Positions 47,095-58,777 of a stretch of DNA of 64,000 nt are shown here, piece after piece. Location of the stretch: assembly GCA_917880885.1 (NCBI GenBank), contig OU862910.1, forward strand, positions 9,684,710 to 9,748,709. Reading direction: 5' to 3'. Position numbers and translations under genes: made by a program. Below the pieces are notes generated by a model. The model had not been told where the DNA came from, searched no databases, and saw only the letters and a program-made list of their open reading frames with translations. The stretch's first letter is position 1; the number at the start of each line of letters is the position of its first letter. This stretch comes from Limnephilus marmoratus (taxonomy: Eukaryota; Arthropoda; Insecta; Trichoptera; Limnephilidae).

Positions 47095-48752
47095 TTGGCT
47101 GACAAGAATTGCCGATAAGTTTAATAAATATTTTGTGTCAAGTATAGAAGAAACTAACAAAAATATCCCAATCATAAAAGAAGATGAAATTTTCAATTTT
47201 GAAGAAAAAACTTGTGAATTCAAGTTCAAGAAAATAGACGGCCAGAAACTCCAAAGAATACTGTCCAACATCAAATCAAAGCCCAGCCAAGGTGGGATCA
47301 CAATTCAAATATTTAAAGATGCACTACCTGTAATAGGAGAACAGTTTCTTAGTTTAATAAACGAATCTTTAGAAACAGGGAAGTTTCCCGAATCATGGAA
47401 AACGTCTATGGTGATACCGATTCCAAAGATTTCGAACTCAAAAAAATGTGAAGACTTTAGACCTGTAAATATGTTACCAAAATATGAACAAGTGATGGAA
47501 TACATAATTAAATCTCAACTTGAAGAATACTTGGAAAATAATAGCATCCTTTGTGATGAACAATCTGGATTTAGGAACAATAATTCATGTAAAACAGCGA
47601 TAAATTTAGTGATTGATGATTGGAAGGAAGATATAGATAAAAACTTGTAAACTGTTGCGGTGTTTTTAGATTTTCAAAGAGCTTTTGAAACAACAGATAG
47701 AAAAAGAGTTATTAAAAAATTTAAAAAATGTGGAATAAAAGGGAAAGAATTGGAATGGTTTAAAAATTATTTAAGCAACAGACAACAAACAACAAAGATA
47801 AGAAGCAATGTATCAAAACCGATTGAAAATATGCTGGGGGTACCGCAAGGATCGGTATTGGGTCCGATATTGTTTATACTCTACATAAATGATATGGTAA
47901 AAATATTAAAACATTGCAAAATAAGATTGTTTGCAGACGACGCACTGATTTATATTGCAGAAGATAATTATGAGAAAGCAATCAAAAAGATAAATAGTGA
48001 CTTAGAAACTTTGTCAAAATGGCTCAAATTAAATAAATTGAAACTAAATGTAAATAAGACAAAATACATGCATATAGGTAGAACAAATACGCATGGTGAA
48101 CCAAAGGTTTCTATAAATGGAGAAATCATAAAAAAGTGAAAGAAATTAAATATCTTGGTGTCATCATAGACTCAAAATTGAACTTCTCAAAAAATGCAGA
48201 TTACACAATTAAAAAAATAGCAAAAAAAAAATATCTTTTCTTGGTAGAATCAGAAACAAAGTAAATAAAGAAACATGCCAGATAATATATAATACAATTA
48301 TATCACCACACTTTAATTACTGTTCAAGTATTCTTTTTCTCTGCAATGAAGAGAAAATGAAAAAAATGCAAATACTGCAAAATAAAGCAATGCGAATAAT
48401 ACTTAAGCGCAACATATACACACGAATACGAGAAATGCTAAAAGAGCTAAATATGTTGACGGTGAAGCAAACTGTGTATTTTAATGTACTTATTTTTTTA
48501 CATAAAATTAACATGGGGATGATGTCTAAGGAACTAAAAAGAAAAATACATTATAATAACGAAACACACGGTCACGGGACAAGAAATTCAAAGCAAATTA
48601 GACTGCCGACAAGAAAAAAATCAAGCACCCAGAAATCTCTGATGTACCAGGCCGTCCAACTGTATAACAACATCCCGAATGAAATTACTGACATAGAAAA
48701 TATAAATAAGTTTAAAAAAGAATTACGAAAATATGTCTACCTCAATTATTAA
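47095..48752 (+). pseudogene. LINE reverse transcriptase (Jockey/CR1-like), interrupted
   Basis: 5'-truncated, starting about ADKFNKYFVSSIEE. Fingers: NIKSKPSQGGI, FPESWKTSMVIPIPK, DFRPVNMLPKYEQVMEYII (about 47280-47520). An in-frame TAA at 47648-47650, just before VAVFLDFQRAFETTDRK, breaks it; C-to-T would explain it. Palm: GVPQGSVLGPILFILYIND and catalytic FADDALIY near 47930. The frame is lost at 48137 within an A run and again near 48232 in a nine-A run. The C-terminal part reads to a stop at 48752. All required RT motifs are visible, but the copy is dead unless the homopolymer shifts are sequencing errors. Confidence 0.85.
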
Positions 48753-49027
48753 TGTCTTTATTTATGTGTAATATTTAAAGAATGATTATGTTTGCCAACC
48801 AATGTAAATGTTTACATCTTTATAAAATAATAGCACACACAAAGATGTGAGCTAACTTAAGATTAATAAAATAACCATCCTTAAAACATGGTTGCAAGGC
48901 AAGACAGGCACATAACTGATAAACTAAGAATGGAAATCACTTACTAGGTAAATGAGATGTGATATAACCATGCTTGATCGCCGTTTTAATAATAATATGA
49001 AAATTGTACGATGAAAATATAAGCCCA
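48753..49027. other. LINE 3' region or unassigned
   Basis: Possibly the 3' untranslated part of the preceding LINE. No motif confirms this. Confidence 0.4.
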
Positions 49028-49619
49028 GTTTTTTTTTTACATTAACTCCACACAGGAAGCCCTGAGGAAAATAATATCCCTCAGGGCCTATGTCATCTGG
49101 GATGCTGTGTGGAGGGTGTTTTTGAGGAGAGGAAGGAATGAACATTGGTCTTGAAGAAACACATGTTGTAGGAAGGAGGAAACACAGAGGCCGGCAAATC
49201 ATTCCACAGCCGAGCTGTTGAACACAAGAACGAGTCGAAGAAACGACCCGTTCTCATGTGACAAATGTCAACCGTGTGCAAATGTTGGGCACGCGTTTGG
49301 CGTGTTTCCCGAATTTGCACCGGTGCCGAAGGGATCAATGATGCTAGTTCCTCGGAGCATCTTCCATTGTAATACCGGTAGAACAAGGATAGCATTCCCA
49401 CCCGACGCCTGTGCTCTAAAGATTGCAATCCGTCTGTTAAGATGGGAGAATCTATCAAGCGGACCGCCCGTTTCTGCACTGAGTCGAGGGTATTTTTCAG
49501 GTATTTTAGAGGTCCAGACCAGAGGTGGCTGCCAAATTCAACCGTGGGGCGCACTTGTGATTTGTACAGCATTTGATTAGCAGTTGTGTATTTGTTGTAC
49601 AAACCATCTAAGAGTGCAT
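49028..49619 (-). mobile_element. LINE family L1a, 3' end
   Basis: Minus copy, 5'-truncated at about 49619. An open 3' coding part is followed by the tail stem-loop (GGCCCTGAGG...CTCAGGGC near 49060-49090 as read) and an A tail (poly-T 49031-49040). Relatives: 30186, 40700, 61622. Confidence 0.85.
49093..49619 (-). pseudogene. LINE L1a ORF2, last 175 codons
   Basis: Open to a stop at 49093. It reads LYKSQVRPTVEFGSHLWSG, then LDSVQKRAVRLIDSP, RRRVGMLSLFYRYYNGRC and STARLWNDLPASVFPPSYN. These are the conserved landmarks downstream of the RT domain in Jockey/CR1-type LINEs. Endonuclease and RT domains are absent because of 5' truncation. There is no genuine start; the first ATG (49602) is internal. 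Confidence 0.8.
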
Positions 49620-50387
49620 AGGTACACGTAGCAACTTAGTATGTGTAGAGGGGATGGACAAATGATGACGTACAAGTGTGTTCAAAAGTTATATGCTTGA
49701 AAATTAATTACCATTGCCCTCTGTAAAGTAAAAACCCATTAGGTTTGGAGCTTAACTTAGCTGCCATTTATGTATGTTTATTACTTACTATATGATCAAG
49801 CAGATCTCTTTCTCTCAGTCGGTAATGAAGAGTGTTATTGTGAGTAATTTGTAAATGCGCCGATAGTTGGTTTGTTAGTGACAGTTTTTAACCTCGTTGT
49901 TTATAAAAACAAATGGATTCCTTGAATCCTTCTTCTTTCTAATTCGCAAGCGGGACAAGCAGTTCTTTCATAAAAGCAGGATGGTCGAGCCGGTGTTTAA
50001 CTGGGTAGAATTAAAAAGTGCAAGATCATCATGTCACCGTGTTATTGTAAAATTATCTCAATACTTGTCTAAACGAAGTGTGTTCTTTACTGAATGTGGA
50101 CTTAACAAAGTGAATGGAGGAAGAATTCATGAACGTCCCTATAAATGACACGATTATGTAAATCAAATACTTTTGTTGGGTCCTGCCAAAAGTCGTAAAA
50201 ATATGTGTGAATGTTGCATGAACCAGGAAAAACTTGAGTGGCGATTTTTCACTTCTGTCAGCACTTTAAATACCACTCGGGCTGCGTAGTGCTATATCCG
50301 TCACCAAATAACACGTCCCCGTAAAAGTCATTCTTTATCCATTTCTATTATGGTCAGAAATATAAAATAGGTACGCGTTATAAAGAT
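49620..50387. other. Unassigned DNA
   Basis: No gene recognised. Confidence 0.5.
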
Positions 50388-53108
50388 AATAAATAATAAT
50401 AATAAATATCTTTATTAAACAAAAATTAAAGATTTATAATTACAAGAAAAAAAAAGTACATCTTACAATATTTTAAAAGTAACATTAGTACAAAAATTAA
50501 TAACAAAAAACAATATACATATAAACAGTAGGTACTTAGAGAGTAGAGATTTGTAATTATACATTTAAGTTTCTCGTAACCTGCCTCACTAGGCTAGCCT
50601 GTGTTGAGGCAGTTATTTTACATCAATTTATAATGCTGTGAACATACCTACACTTATATTAGAATGTAATCACTAATCACACAGTAGATTGCTAATTTCG
50701 AATTTGGGTGAGTGCACCCGTAAATGCTCTATCATTATTTTTTATCCAAATTTTTATGTTTTTTTTGAAATTTTTTTGTGAATCACATTTTTTTACACTA
50801 ATTGGAAGAATGTTGTAAAGTCTTGTTGCAAGGTATCTGAAGCTTCGTTGACCAAAAGTAGTATGAGTTATGGGAATTTGTAGTAAATCTTTGTTATTGT
50901 TTCGAGTACAGCGAGAAACTAGTCTTTTTTCATAGTATTTATGTAAGTTTGTGTATAAATGAGTGAGGATTGTTTTTGCATATATCTGACGAACGTCAAA
51001 CACATTCATAGTATTAAAGATAAAGTTCGAGTCCGTAATTAGGGGTAGTCTAAGAATTATTTTTATAATCGTTTTTTGTGCCTTTATGATTGGATCTAGT
51101 GCTGATGCAGTACCGCCTCCCCATGCTATGATACCATACTCAATAACAGATTGACAGACTGCAAAATAAATCATTTTCAAGTGTTGCAAGTCTAGAAAGT
51201 TTCGTATCGTTCTGAAAAAGTGCATGGTTTTTATTATTTTGTTTGCAATTATTTGAGTGTGAAAATTCCATTTGAGATATGGATCAATTGTGAGGCCGAG
51301 ATACTTCATCTGTGTAGTGCGCTCAATGTACGGACACTGACAAGATTCATCGGAATTCATACATGTGTGTATCCTAATAGAGGCATCATCATGAGGTTGA
51401 CCTGTTATATTTATGCTTGATGTGATATATTTAGTTTTCTCGGTGTTCAATGTGAGTGTATTTGTATCTAACCACTTTTTTACGATGTTTATTTCAGTTT
51501 CTGCTTTATTGTAGACAGCTAGCCAAGTGTCAGCTTCGAACAGTAAAACAGTATCATCGGCAAAACTAACTATTTTTCCCTGGATGTTAATGTTACATAA
51601 GTCGTTGATATATAAAAGGAACAAAGACGGTCCTAATATGCTACCTTGTGGTATACCATAGTTAGTTGAGCGCTGATTGCTAAGTGTGTTCATTATTTTC
51701 ACTTGTTGCTTGCGTTCATCAAGGTAGCTCTTAAAAAAGTTAAGTTCGTTGCCTGTAATACCGATTATTTGAAGTTTGTTTATTAATTTATTGTGTGATA
51801 TTGTATCAAAGGCTTTAGAAAGGTCTAAAAAAATTGATATACATTTTTTGCTTTTGTCAAGGTTTTTTACAATAAAGCCAGTTACGGCGGCCATAGCGTC
51901 TGCGGTACTCTTGCTTTCTTGAAACCCGTATTGATTTGCTGAGAGTAGTTTATGGCTGTCTAGAAATTTTACTAACTGAGCATTGATAATTTTTTCAAAA
52001 ACTTTGGATAGGCTGGTCAGTAGAGTTATTGGTCTGTAATTGTTTATGTCTGTCTTGTTACCTGTTTTATGTATGGGAATAACAATACCTTGTTTCAGGT
52101 TTGAGGGGAAGTGTCCTTGACTGATACTAAGGTTAATTAGGTATTCTAGGGGCAATGTAATTTCCGTAGACAGTGTTTTCAAAATCTTAGTTGTGATTCC
52201 ATCAACCCCGGCAGAAGAAGTGTTTTTAAGAGAATTGATTATTTTTAGAATCTCTTCCCCTGAAACAGCTTGAAATTTGAATCTTCTTTTAGGAAATTGA
52301 AGTTCTGTTTCAGCAGGTAGATCATTTCCACAATTTTGTAGACGTGAAGCCAGATTTGAACCAATATTTATAAAAAAATTATTGATGTAATCCGCAACGA
52401 GCTTGGGGTTTTTTGAGGTGTCAATAATTTTTCCGTCAATACAAAGTTTACTTATGTCCTGTTTGTCTTTGGTGTTTTGTGTATTTGTGGCTTCTCTTAG
52501 AATTTGCCATATTTTTTTGGGATCGTTGTTACTTTCTTGGATTTTGTCTCTGTAGTAGATTTCTTTCGCCTTCCTAATGACTTCGCCGCATGTATTTCTA
52601 TATCTTTTGTAGATGTTTAGTGATATTATGTCGTAAGGATTTTCTTTCACTTTTTTGTGTAGTACGTTTCTTCTACGAATGCAGTTGATAATTGAGTAGT
52701 TTATCCATGATTTCAAGGGTTTAATTTTGTTAGGATTTTTTTTTGTTAAAATTGTTGTATTATTAATTAATTCATTTTTCAAAAAGTCAACAAAATAATT
52801 CCATGCATCCTCTGAGTTTTTTATTTGTAAAAGCTCTTGCCAAGATTTATTTTTAATTATATTTTTTAAATTATCAAAATTAATATTATTGTATACGATT
52901 GACTGATCTCTTCTGTTTTTTGTGGTGTCGGATTGCAATGTGAATATTGTTGTGTAATGGTCTGTAATTGTTGATTTGTAAACGATGCTTTTGTTTTGTT
53001 TATTAGTTTTGACCATTACGTGATCAATGCACGATGTTGATTCATTAGCTATTCTTGTTGGTGTATTGATGGTACTAATTAATCCATGAAACTGATAGAA
53101 CACCAAGC
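50388..53108 (-). mobile_element. 5'-truncated LINE with open RT frame
   Basis: Coding part 50692-53106, then a 3' untranslated part with a stem-loop TGCCTCAACACAGG...CCTAGTGAGGCA near 50581-50612, and a (TTATTA)-type tail at 50388-50410. A diverged copy of the same stem-loop (GCCTGTCTCACTAGG...TTGAGACAGGC) occurs at 53568-53605 in another insertion. Confidence 0.85.
50692..53106 (-). CDS. LINE ORF2: endonuclease end plus reverse transcriptase, 804 codons open
   Basis: Residues 1-60 are the end of an APE-type endonuclease (STSCIDHVMV, TDHYTTIF). A linker follows (about 90-240, with RKAKEIYYRDKI). RT fingers: SSAGVDGITTKIL near 290, NYRPITLLTSLSKVFEKII near 350, QYGFQESKSTADA near 390. Palm: IFLDLSKAFDTISH, YGIPQGSILGPSLF and catalytic FADDTVLLF near residue 512. 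The thumb and C-terminal part run to 804 (FGQRSFRYLATRLYN). Clade: Jockey superfamily, CR1/L2-like (inference). The RT frame is unbroken, but the start of the endonuclease, any ORF1 and the 5' untranslated region are missing. The ATG at 53106 is internal, so it is a truncated copy rather than a complete gene. Confidence 0.85.
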   Translation of the reverse strand: MVFYQFHGLISTINTPTRIANESTSCIDHVMVKTNKQNKSIVYKSTITDHYTTIFTLQSDTTKNRRDQSIVYNNINFDNLKNIIKNKSWQELLQIKNSEDAWNYFVDFLKNELINNTTILTKKNPNKIKPLKSWINYSIINCIRRRNVLHKKVKENPYDIISLNIYKRYRNTCGEVIRKAKEIYYRDKIQESNNDPKKIWQILREATNTQNTKDKQDISKLCIDGKIIDTSKNPKLVADYINNFFINIGSNLASRLQNCGNDLPAETELQFPKRRFKFQAVSGEEILKIINSLKNTSSAGVDGITTKILKTLSTEITLPLEYLINLSISQGHFPSNLKQGIVIPIHKTGNKTDINNYRPITLLTSLSKVFEKIINAQLVKFLDSHKLLSANQYGFQESKSTADAMAAVTGFIVKNLDKSKKCISIFLDLSKAFDTISHNKLINKLQIIGITGNELNFFKSYLDERKQQVKIMNTLSNQRSTNYGIPQGSILGPSLFLLYINDLCNINIQGKIVSFADDTVLLFEADTWLAVYNKAETEINIVKKWLDTNTLTLNTEKTKYITSSINITGQPHDDASIRIHTCMNSDESCQCPYIERTTQMKYLGLTIDPYLKWNFHTQIIANKIIKTMHFFRTIRNFLDLQHLKMIYFAVCQSVIEYGIIAWGGGTASALDPIIKAQKTIIKIILRLPLITDSNFIFNTMNVFDVRQIYAKTILTHLYTNLHKYYEKRLVSRCTRNNNKDLLQIPITHTTFGQRSFRYLATRLYNILPISVKKCDSQKNFKKNIKIWIKNNDRAFTGALTQIRN

Positions 53109-53274
53109 TTTCTATTTATGATTACAATGGACGCTCCGGTATAAATTCTAAATAATTATGAGAATCAGAAAACCGTCAAACAGTTCACCCGGTCAAGGTT
53201 TGCCAATTTTTTTAAAAAATATTTTTATATGAAACGAAAAACGTGTAATGAAGCTAACCTTTCAATTTGTGGAG

Positions 53275-54160
53275 GCTGCCCCGGGAACCATTTATTGGAT
53301 GACCAAGCCTCCTGCCAAGGGTCACCTCAAGTGGGTGTACGTTTAGTGAATTAGCAGAAATGCTCGAGTTCATGGAGTGAGGTTTGTCTAGGTCTTGGCA
53401 GCGAGTGCGTTTTTCCACCATCTGCATGGCGGGCCGGATCAGGAGACTGGTTGACGGAGACATAACCTAGACATCTTTAACAGGACTCTCTCGACATATT
53501 TTTTTTTATTTTTTTTTTTTTATTTATTTATTTATCTATAAAAAGTATGTTTGTATTACATTATTCGATGCCTGTCTCACTAGGATATACCTGTGTTGAG
53601 ACAGGCGTAGAGGTACATAAATGAGTATCATACATAAGAATATTTAATTACAACATAAGAATATTTAAGGTAAGATACATACCGATTTATTCAATTCAAG
53701 CAGAAAGATGATTAAGATTGAGGGTTAATATCATAAAGAGAGCATTATATAGGTGAAGGAAGAGATGAATAAAGTAGTAAATCCTTTTGAATCTATATAG
53801 GGACTTATATTATACATATAGGATTTTACTATTTTAAGTTCTTTAATAAGGGTAAGGACATACGTGAGATGGTAATTCTGTCTATTTGTACTCTATTTTA
53901 CAGATGGCATTATTAGTTATATTTTACAGATGTTAGCATTATAAGTTAGATATTACCTTGCACTGGGAGGGATGAATTCATACCTCCATCACTGGACACA
54001 TTGACCCCCAGATTCCTACCCACGCCTTCACCTTTACGCCTTTTTCCTTCCCAGAACTTCCTTTTCTTACTTTCTAAAGAGACCCTCCACACAGCATTAC
54101 CAAAGATAACCCTTGAGGGATTTTTTTTCATCAGGTGGCTCTATGGAGATAATGTAAAAA
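53275..54160 (+). repeat. Repeat R18, copy B, split by a 0.45-kb insertion
   Basis: Left part 53275-53499 (ACCATTTATTGGATGACCAA ... GACTCTCTCGACATATT). Right part from about 53945 (ATATTACCTTGCACTGGGAG ... CTTCCCAGAACTTCC ... TAATGTAAAA). The two rejoin cleanly against copies A and C. ATATT is present at both junctions (possible target duplication). Confidence 0.75.
53497..53944 (-). mobile_element. LINE 3' fragment inserted in R18
   Basis: The A tail appears as poly-T/ATTT repeats (53497-53540). It is followed by the stem-loop GCCTGTCTCACTAGG...TTGAGACAGGC (53568-53605) shared with the LINE at 50388. The rest is AT-rich with no recognisable coding. Confidence 0.65.
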
Positions 54161-54403
54161 TAAAAAATAAATCGTTTTTTGTTAGAACAACTCTCTTTTT
54201 ATAATTATTTAAGGTTATTCCCATCAATATAATATAACATTAATCAAAAGTTCCAGTTGCGGTCGTTATCTTTTTTATTTTTCTGTGTATTGTAGTCTTT
54301 CATATTTTCGTTTAGATTATTAGTGATAACTTCTTCACCAAAAAAAATCGTTTCGAAAATTTCAATATTTTAAATGCACATAAATATAATATCCGGTTGC
54401 AAT
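54161..54403. repeat. Flank of the tRNA-like foldback family
   Basis: 54247-54345 matches the outer flank of the unit at 29205-29300 in inverse orientation: GTTCCAGTTGCGGTCGTTAT, then TTTTTATTTTTCTGTGT and TTCATATTTTCGTTTA. Confidence 0.6.
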
Positions 54404-54648
54404 TTTGAAATCTGATCTGACGAGCTATTCTATATCTTTTGTGGGAGCGAGATAGTTTTCGGTCGAGATCTGCTGTCAGATTTATGTGATTTTATATGGC
54501 TGTTATAACTCACACCTGAAATTCTAACATAGGCCCATAGAAAAAGCAAATAACAGCCATATAAAATCACATAAATCTGACAGCAGATCTCGGCCGAAAA
54601 CTATCTCGTTCCCACAAAAGCTTTAGAATAGATAGTCTGATTTTAAAA
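54404..54648. repeat. Foldback element, about 80-bp arms
   Basis: Arms about 54425-54505 and 54550-54632 are near-exact reverse complements (TTTTGTGGGAGCGAGATAGT; GTCAGATTTATGTGATTTTA). Weaker pairing extends to about 54404 and 54648. The centre is about 45 bp. No coding. Confidence 0.85.
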
Positions 54649-56439
54649 ACGGTATTTTATTTTGGGATACGTTCAAAAACAGCGCAACGATTTGAAATTG
54701 AATTTCAAGCGGGAATTTTTGATGTCATGATATTATTCTGTCTAGGCCTGGGGAGGGGGGGGGGGGGGGTTAAAATAGAGTAGCGCACTTAAAATCTTGT
54801 AGTTAATTCTTTATTCTTCAATTTGAAAGCTTTATCGTTTTGAAAAGTATATTTTCAACACGCAAAACCTCAGATTGTGTTGATGTTCACACTATCTTTC
54901 CAGACACGTGATGTGACAACTCCCTTTCTCATGCCACGTGCACTCTTGGACTGTGATCTACTGACCCGTCTAATGACCCATCTGACCTACATCTTCAAAT
55001 TTAGGCAAATTAATTCTATTTAAATTGCGTACCATTTAAACTTCCACGAAACACGGAGAAGTAGGTACAAACATGCTCTCACTCTGACCATAAATACAAG
55101 AGTTTAGCATTTTAAACGACTTTTGGCTTACTGAACGATACAATTGGGCAGAAAATGTTCAAATTTCACATTAGGTATCGACTTTTTGCCTTTTCAGAAC
55201 TAACTGAGGCTTTGTGGTAAGCAAACTGAGCACGTTAATGTCCATATAATTAAAAAAAATACTTTACATGTAAAATATATTTAAAAATCCGTATTTTAAA
55301 GAAAGTGTATTTAAAATTTAAAATATATTTAAAAATATTAAAAAATTAAAACCCTCAAGCCTCAACCGTTTTAGGTCAGAATAAAATCCAAATAAATAAA
55401 AGTAAATGGAAGGATAAGTCCCTACCTTTTGATGGGTTCGTCCGCTGTTTCTGGACCAATCTTGGTGATGGCTGCACCTCACTTCAATAACGGCACAACT
55501 TGGTCACAATTACCGATACTTTGGGGTTCATTAATTAGTATATTCGCTACCAGATATGTACAAGGGAATCCAGCAAAATAAAAAAAATCAGAGTAATGCT
55601 TTAAAAGAATATTTTTTAAGTATGTATAAGGATGAAACTTTGTAATTTTCTTGTCATGTTCAATTGTCTTGTTTCTTTTCTCTTCTTTTCTTTTCCATTA
55701 AGTTGTAATCATCCATATCTGTATAACCTTGTTCCCTTTTTCTTTAATTGTTTTCCATTGCTGTTTATTCTACTCAACCTGTCTTTTATTTTTCTTCTAT
55801 ATTGTATGTGAATCTTATATTTTAATATCCAAATTCCTAAGTAAAATTTTGACTATTTCCTCCCACCCATGATTTGTATGTTCCTCCTGTCCTAAAATGA
55901 GTTCTGTAACTCATCGGGATTGCTCTAGCAAGAAATAAAAACAATAAAAAAATATTATGATTAATTAGCGAGAAATTTAATGGCGAGATGAGACCGATTT
56001 CACTGCGATTCAACTCATACAAGTAGGTAATTTTAAATTTTGGTGCCAATATTGTAGATGGGTTCCACGTAGGTATGAAAACAACTTCTTCTTTTCCTTT
56101 TGTAGTAACTAAGTAGGGACTTTCAAGGAAAGGAAGAAGACAAAGGGATAATGAATGAAGGACTTGGAAAACATGGATTTAGTTTTTAAACTGTTTCAGA
56201 ACTAAACAGTAACTTAAATTACTAGTATGGAAAAAAAAATTAAAACAAACAATGACAAATGTATGTTAAAGGATATCAAAAGCCTCACTTTTTGTAGTTT
56301 CATGTAAATATAAATAAAACTTTTTTTTTTAAATTGCGGTCGGAAACTTTGGTTTCATAATTATTTTATGGTTCATTTTTAGATTTAACCACTCGGACCC
56401 ATGAGCTTTTTTTATACGTATAACATTGCCAGATGTACA
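54649..56439. other. Unassigned AT-rich DNA
   Basis: No gene recognised. There is a G run at about 54756-54770 and C/T-rich stretches at 55650-55800. Confidence 0.5.
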
Positions 56440-56480
56440 TATGACGTTTGAGGCGTACCTGACTTATTAAATATAGCGCG
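56440..56480. repeat. Second copy of the 44133 small repeat core
   Basis: ATGACGTTTGAGGCGTACCT followed by GACTT; differs at one base from the inverse of 44150-44172. Confidence 0.6.
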
Positions 56481-56958
56481 GTGTTTTAATACCGTTTAGA
56501 TCATATTTTTCACTATGATAGTAAGGGAGGCAAAACGATTTATATGAGACCTGTTTGAGCTATTCCGAAGGGCCAACAAATTAGCCTGAGCAGTTAAAAA
56601 AAACAGACTGTGGCAGTGCACCCGCGGTAGAAGTGAAACCTTCGGAAAACTAAAGTACACAAGAGTGGGGGGCTCGAAGCACCACAAAAAGAGGAGATTG
56701 ATTATACCATCTCATTGTCTCTTTTTAGTATCGCTCGTTTCCGTTTTATCGAGTTTTAAAAAAAAATCGGGTGTTCCTTCGAAGGTTTCAATGAGATTAT
56801 TCTTTTACAATCTCATCTTGTTGTATGAACAAATCCATCCCCGCCGTCAGAAGAAGTCACTTTCAGGATTTTTTTGTTTTCAGTTTTTTTATCTTACAAC
56901 TTAACAACCAAACACGTTTACAAAAATTGGCTATAAAACGTCAAGACACACATCATAC
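56481..56958. other. Unassigned DNA
   Basis: No gene recognised. Confidence 0.5.
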
Positions 56959-57135
56959 GCAATTAGCTGTTAATATGCGGCACTCGGCAGCTGTTTCGCC
57001 TTTGAAATTCATTATCAAACTGAACTTGCCTTGTAAGGCACAGCAGGACTTGTTATTTTGTTTTAAATAATGAAATTATAATAATAATAAACTTAAAATT
57101 AAAATGGAGTTCTACAAATTAAATTATAAAACCAT
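56959..57135 (-). repeat. Penelope-like terminal remnant
   Basis: CAGCTGTTTCGCCTTT and TTCATTATCAAACTG (the minus-strand motif TTTGATAATG...GAAACAGCTG) are followed by a degraded inverse copy (CCTTGTAAGGC) and AAAATGGAGTTCTACAAATT, the extension seen at 35635-35671 in inverse. No coding. Confidence 0.65.
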
Positions 57136-57270
57136 TTTTCGCTCATATTCAGACACTGCGAACATGGGTTGATTGCTGTACTGAAATGTACAGTTTTGCA
57201 GGACCATAAAAATGAACGTTCAAACTAAAAACAGTAAAAATTTTCAATTTGATAAGGGATTTGGGTACTG

Positions 57271-57709
57271 TCGCCCCGGGAACCATTTAATGGATAACCA
57301 ACACCCCTGCCGCAGGTCACCCCACGTGATTCACTACGTTTTGTGAATTAGCAAGGGTGCCGTATTCATGAAGTGAGTCTTGTCTCGATCTTGGCGGTAA
57401 ACGCGTTTGCACAGCTACTGCGTGGCGGGTCGTTTCTGAAGATACTGGTTGAAGGAGACCTTTTGAATTCCCTAGCCGGACTCTCTCGACCCATCGCCTT
57501 GCATTGGAGTTGTAGAGATGGATTCATGCGTGACTCCTGAACTCATTGACTCCCAGAATCCTACCCACCTCTCATAACTTTTTCTTCCCAGAACTTCCTC
57601 TCCTTACATTCCCTAAAAAGACTCGCCACACAGCATCTCCAAAGACGATAAAGGCCCTGAGTGATTTTTTTCTCTCAGGGCCTCGTGTAAGGAGCTAATG
57701 TAAAAAAAT
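57271..57709 (+). repeat. Repeat R18, copy C, uninterrupted
   Basis: 439 bp from TCGCCCCGGGAACCATTTAA to AGCTAATGTAAAAAAA, with tail stem-loop GGCCCTGAG...CTCAGGGCC at about 57652-57682. Confidence 0.8.
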
Positions 57710-58202
57710 GGTCGTAAGATGTATTGGTGAATAAAAAAAAAAAAGGATTTTTACTTTTTCAAACTTAGCAAAATAACTTTGTGGTATCATTATTAGTATA
57801 ATGAAAATTAAATAACTTTGTTTAAACCACTATATAATTAACATTACCAACATGTTTTAATAACAATCTTATCTTCATCAGGACAAGATGTTAATTTAAA
57901 AAATAAATGACAAACAAGTATAGACAAATTAGAAAAATTAGAACAAAGACAAAATATTCAAAATGAGAGGTGATTAATTGCTTTAAAAATCTCATAAAAA
58001 TAGATAAGTTTTAAGATTTTCACGGCCAGAAGCATTTTCGTTATATGTTTTTTGGGGTGTTGTGCCGTGTTGCGCTACCTCCTTCTTTAGCCAACGTTTC
58101 GGACATCGTTGCAGTGTCCATCATCAGGGCAGATCCGGCAGATCCGGTAGATGTGTAATTTTTAGTGTGATTGACGGCTACACCAAAGCTAAACGCAAAA
58201 AA

Positions 58203-58777
58203 CATGTCTAAGTATACAGTAAGGCCAGCTCGTGGTAAACCATTTTTTTGTGTTATAACTTTATATTGACTAAATTCGCTTTAACCAGTGTAATTCTAAT
58301 TCTAGTAAAATTCATTTATTATTAATAGAGCTAAAAAACCATGTCTAAGTATATAGTAATGCGAGCTCGTGGTAAACCATTTTGATTTATATTGACTAAA
58401 TTCGCTTTAACCATTGTAATTCTATTTCTTAAATTCTTACCATCGTGATTTCTAATTTTAGAATTCATTAAGAGATGGAGCCACTTCGGTCGGCATCTCG
58501 CAAACGGACTTGCCCCTGACTAGCATAAATACCACGTTTTAATGAACTTTCTATTCCGTTCCGCGGCGACGACGCCACTGCTTGTCACGATTATTTTGTA
58601 CTGGTGAAAGTTAACAATTGTAATTTTTTTATTTTATTTTATTTTTTCCTAAATTCTTACCACTGTGATTTCTAATTTTAGATTTCATTAAGAGATGGAG
58701 CCACTTCCGTCGGCATCTCGCAAACGGACTTGCCCCTGGCTAGCATAAATACCACGTTTTAATGAACTTTCTATTCC
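58203..58777. repeat. Two sets of direct repeats inside the element
   Basis: Set 1: 58203-58298 and 58340-58424 (CATGTCTAAGTATA, AGCTCGTGGTAAACCATTTT). Set 2: 58431-58557 and 58651-58777 (GAGATGGAGCCACTTC, CTAGCATAAATACCACGTTT). The continuation of set 2 (GTTCCGCGGCGACGACGCCA, 58558) resumes after the LINE at 60346, so the LINE split the second unit. Confidence 0.85.
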
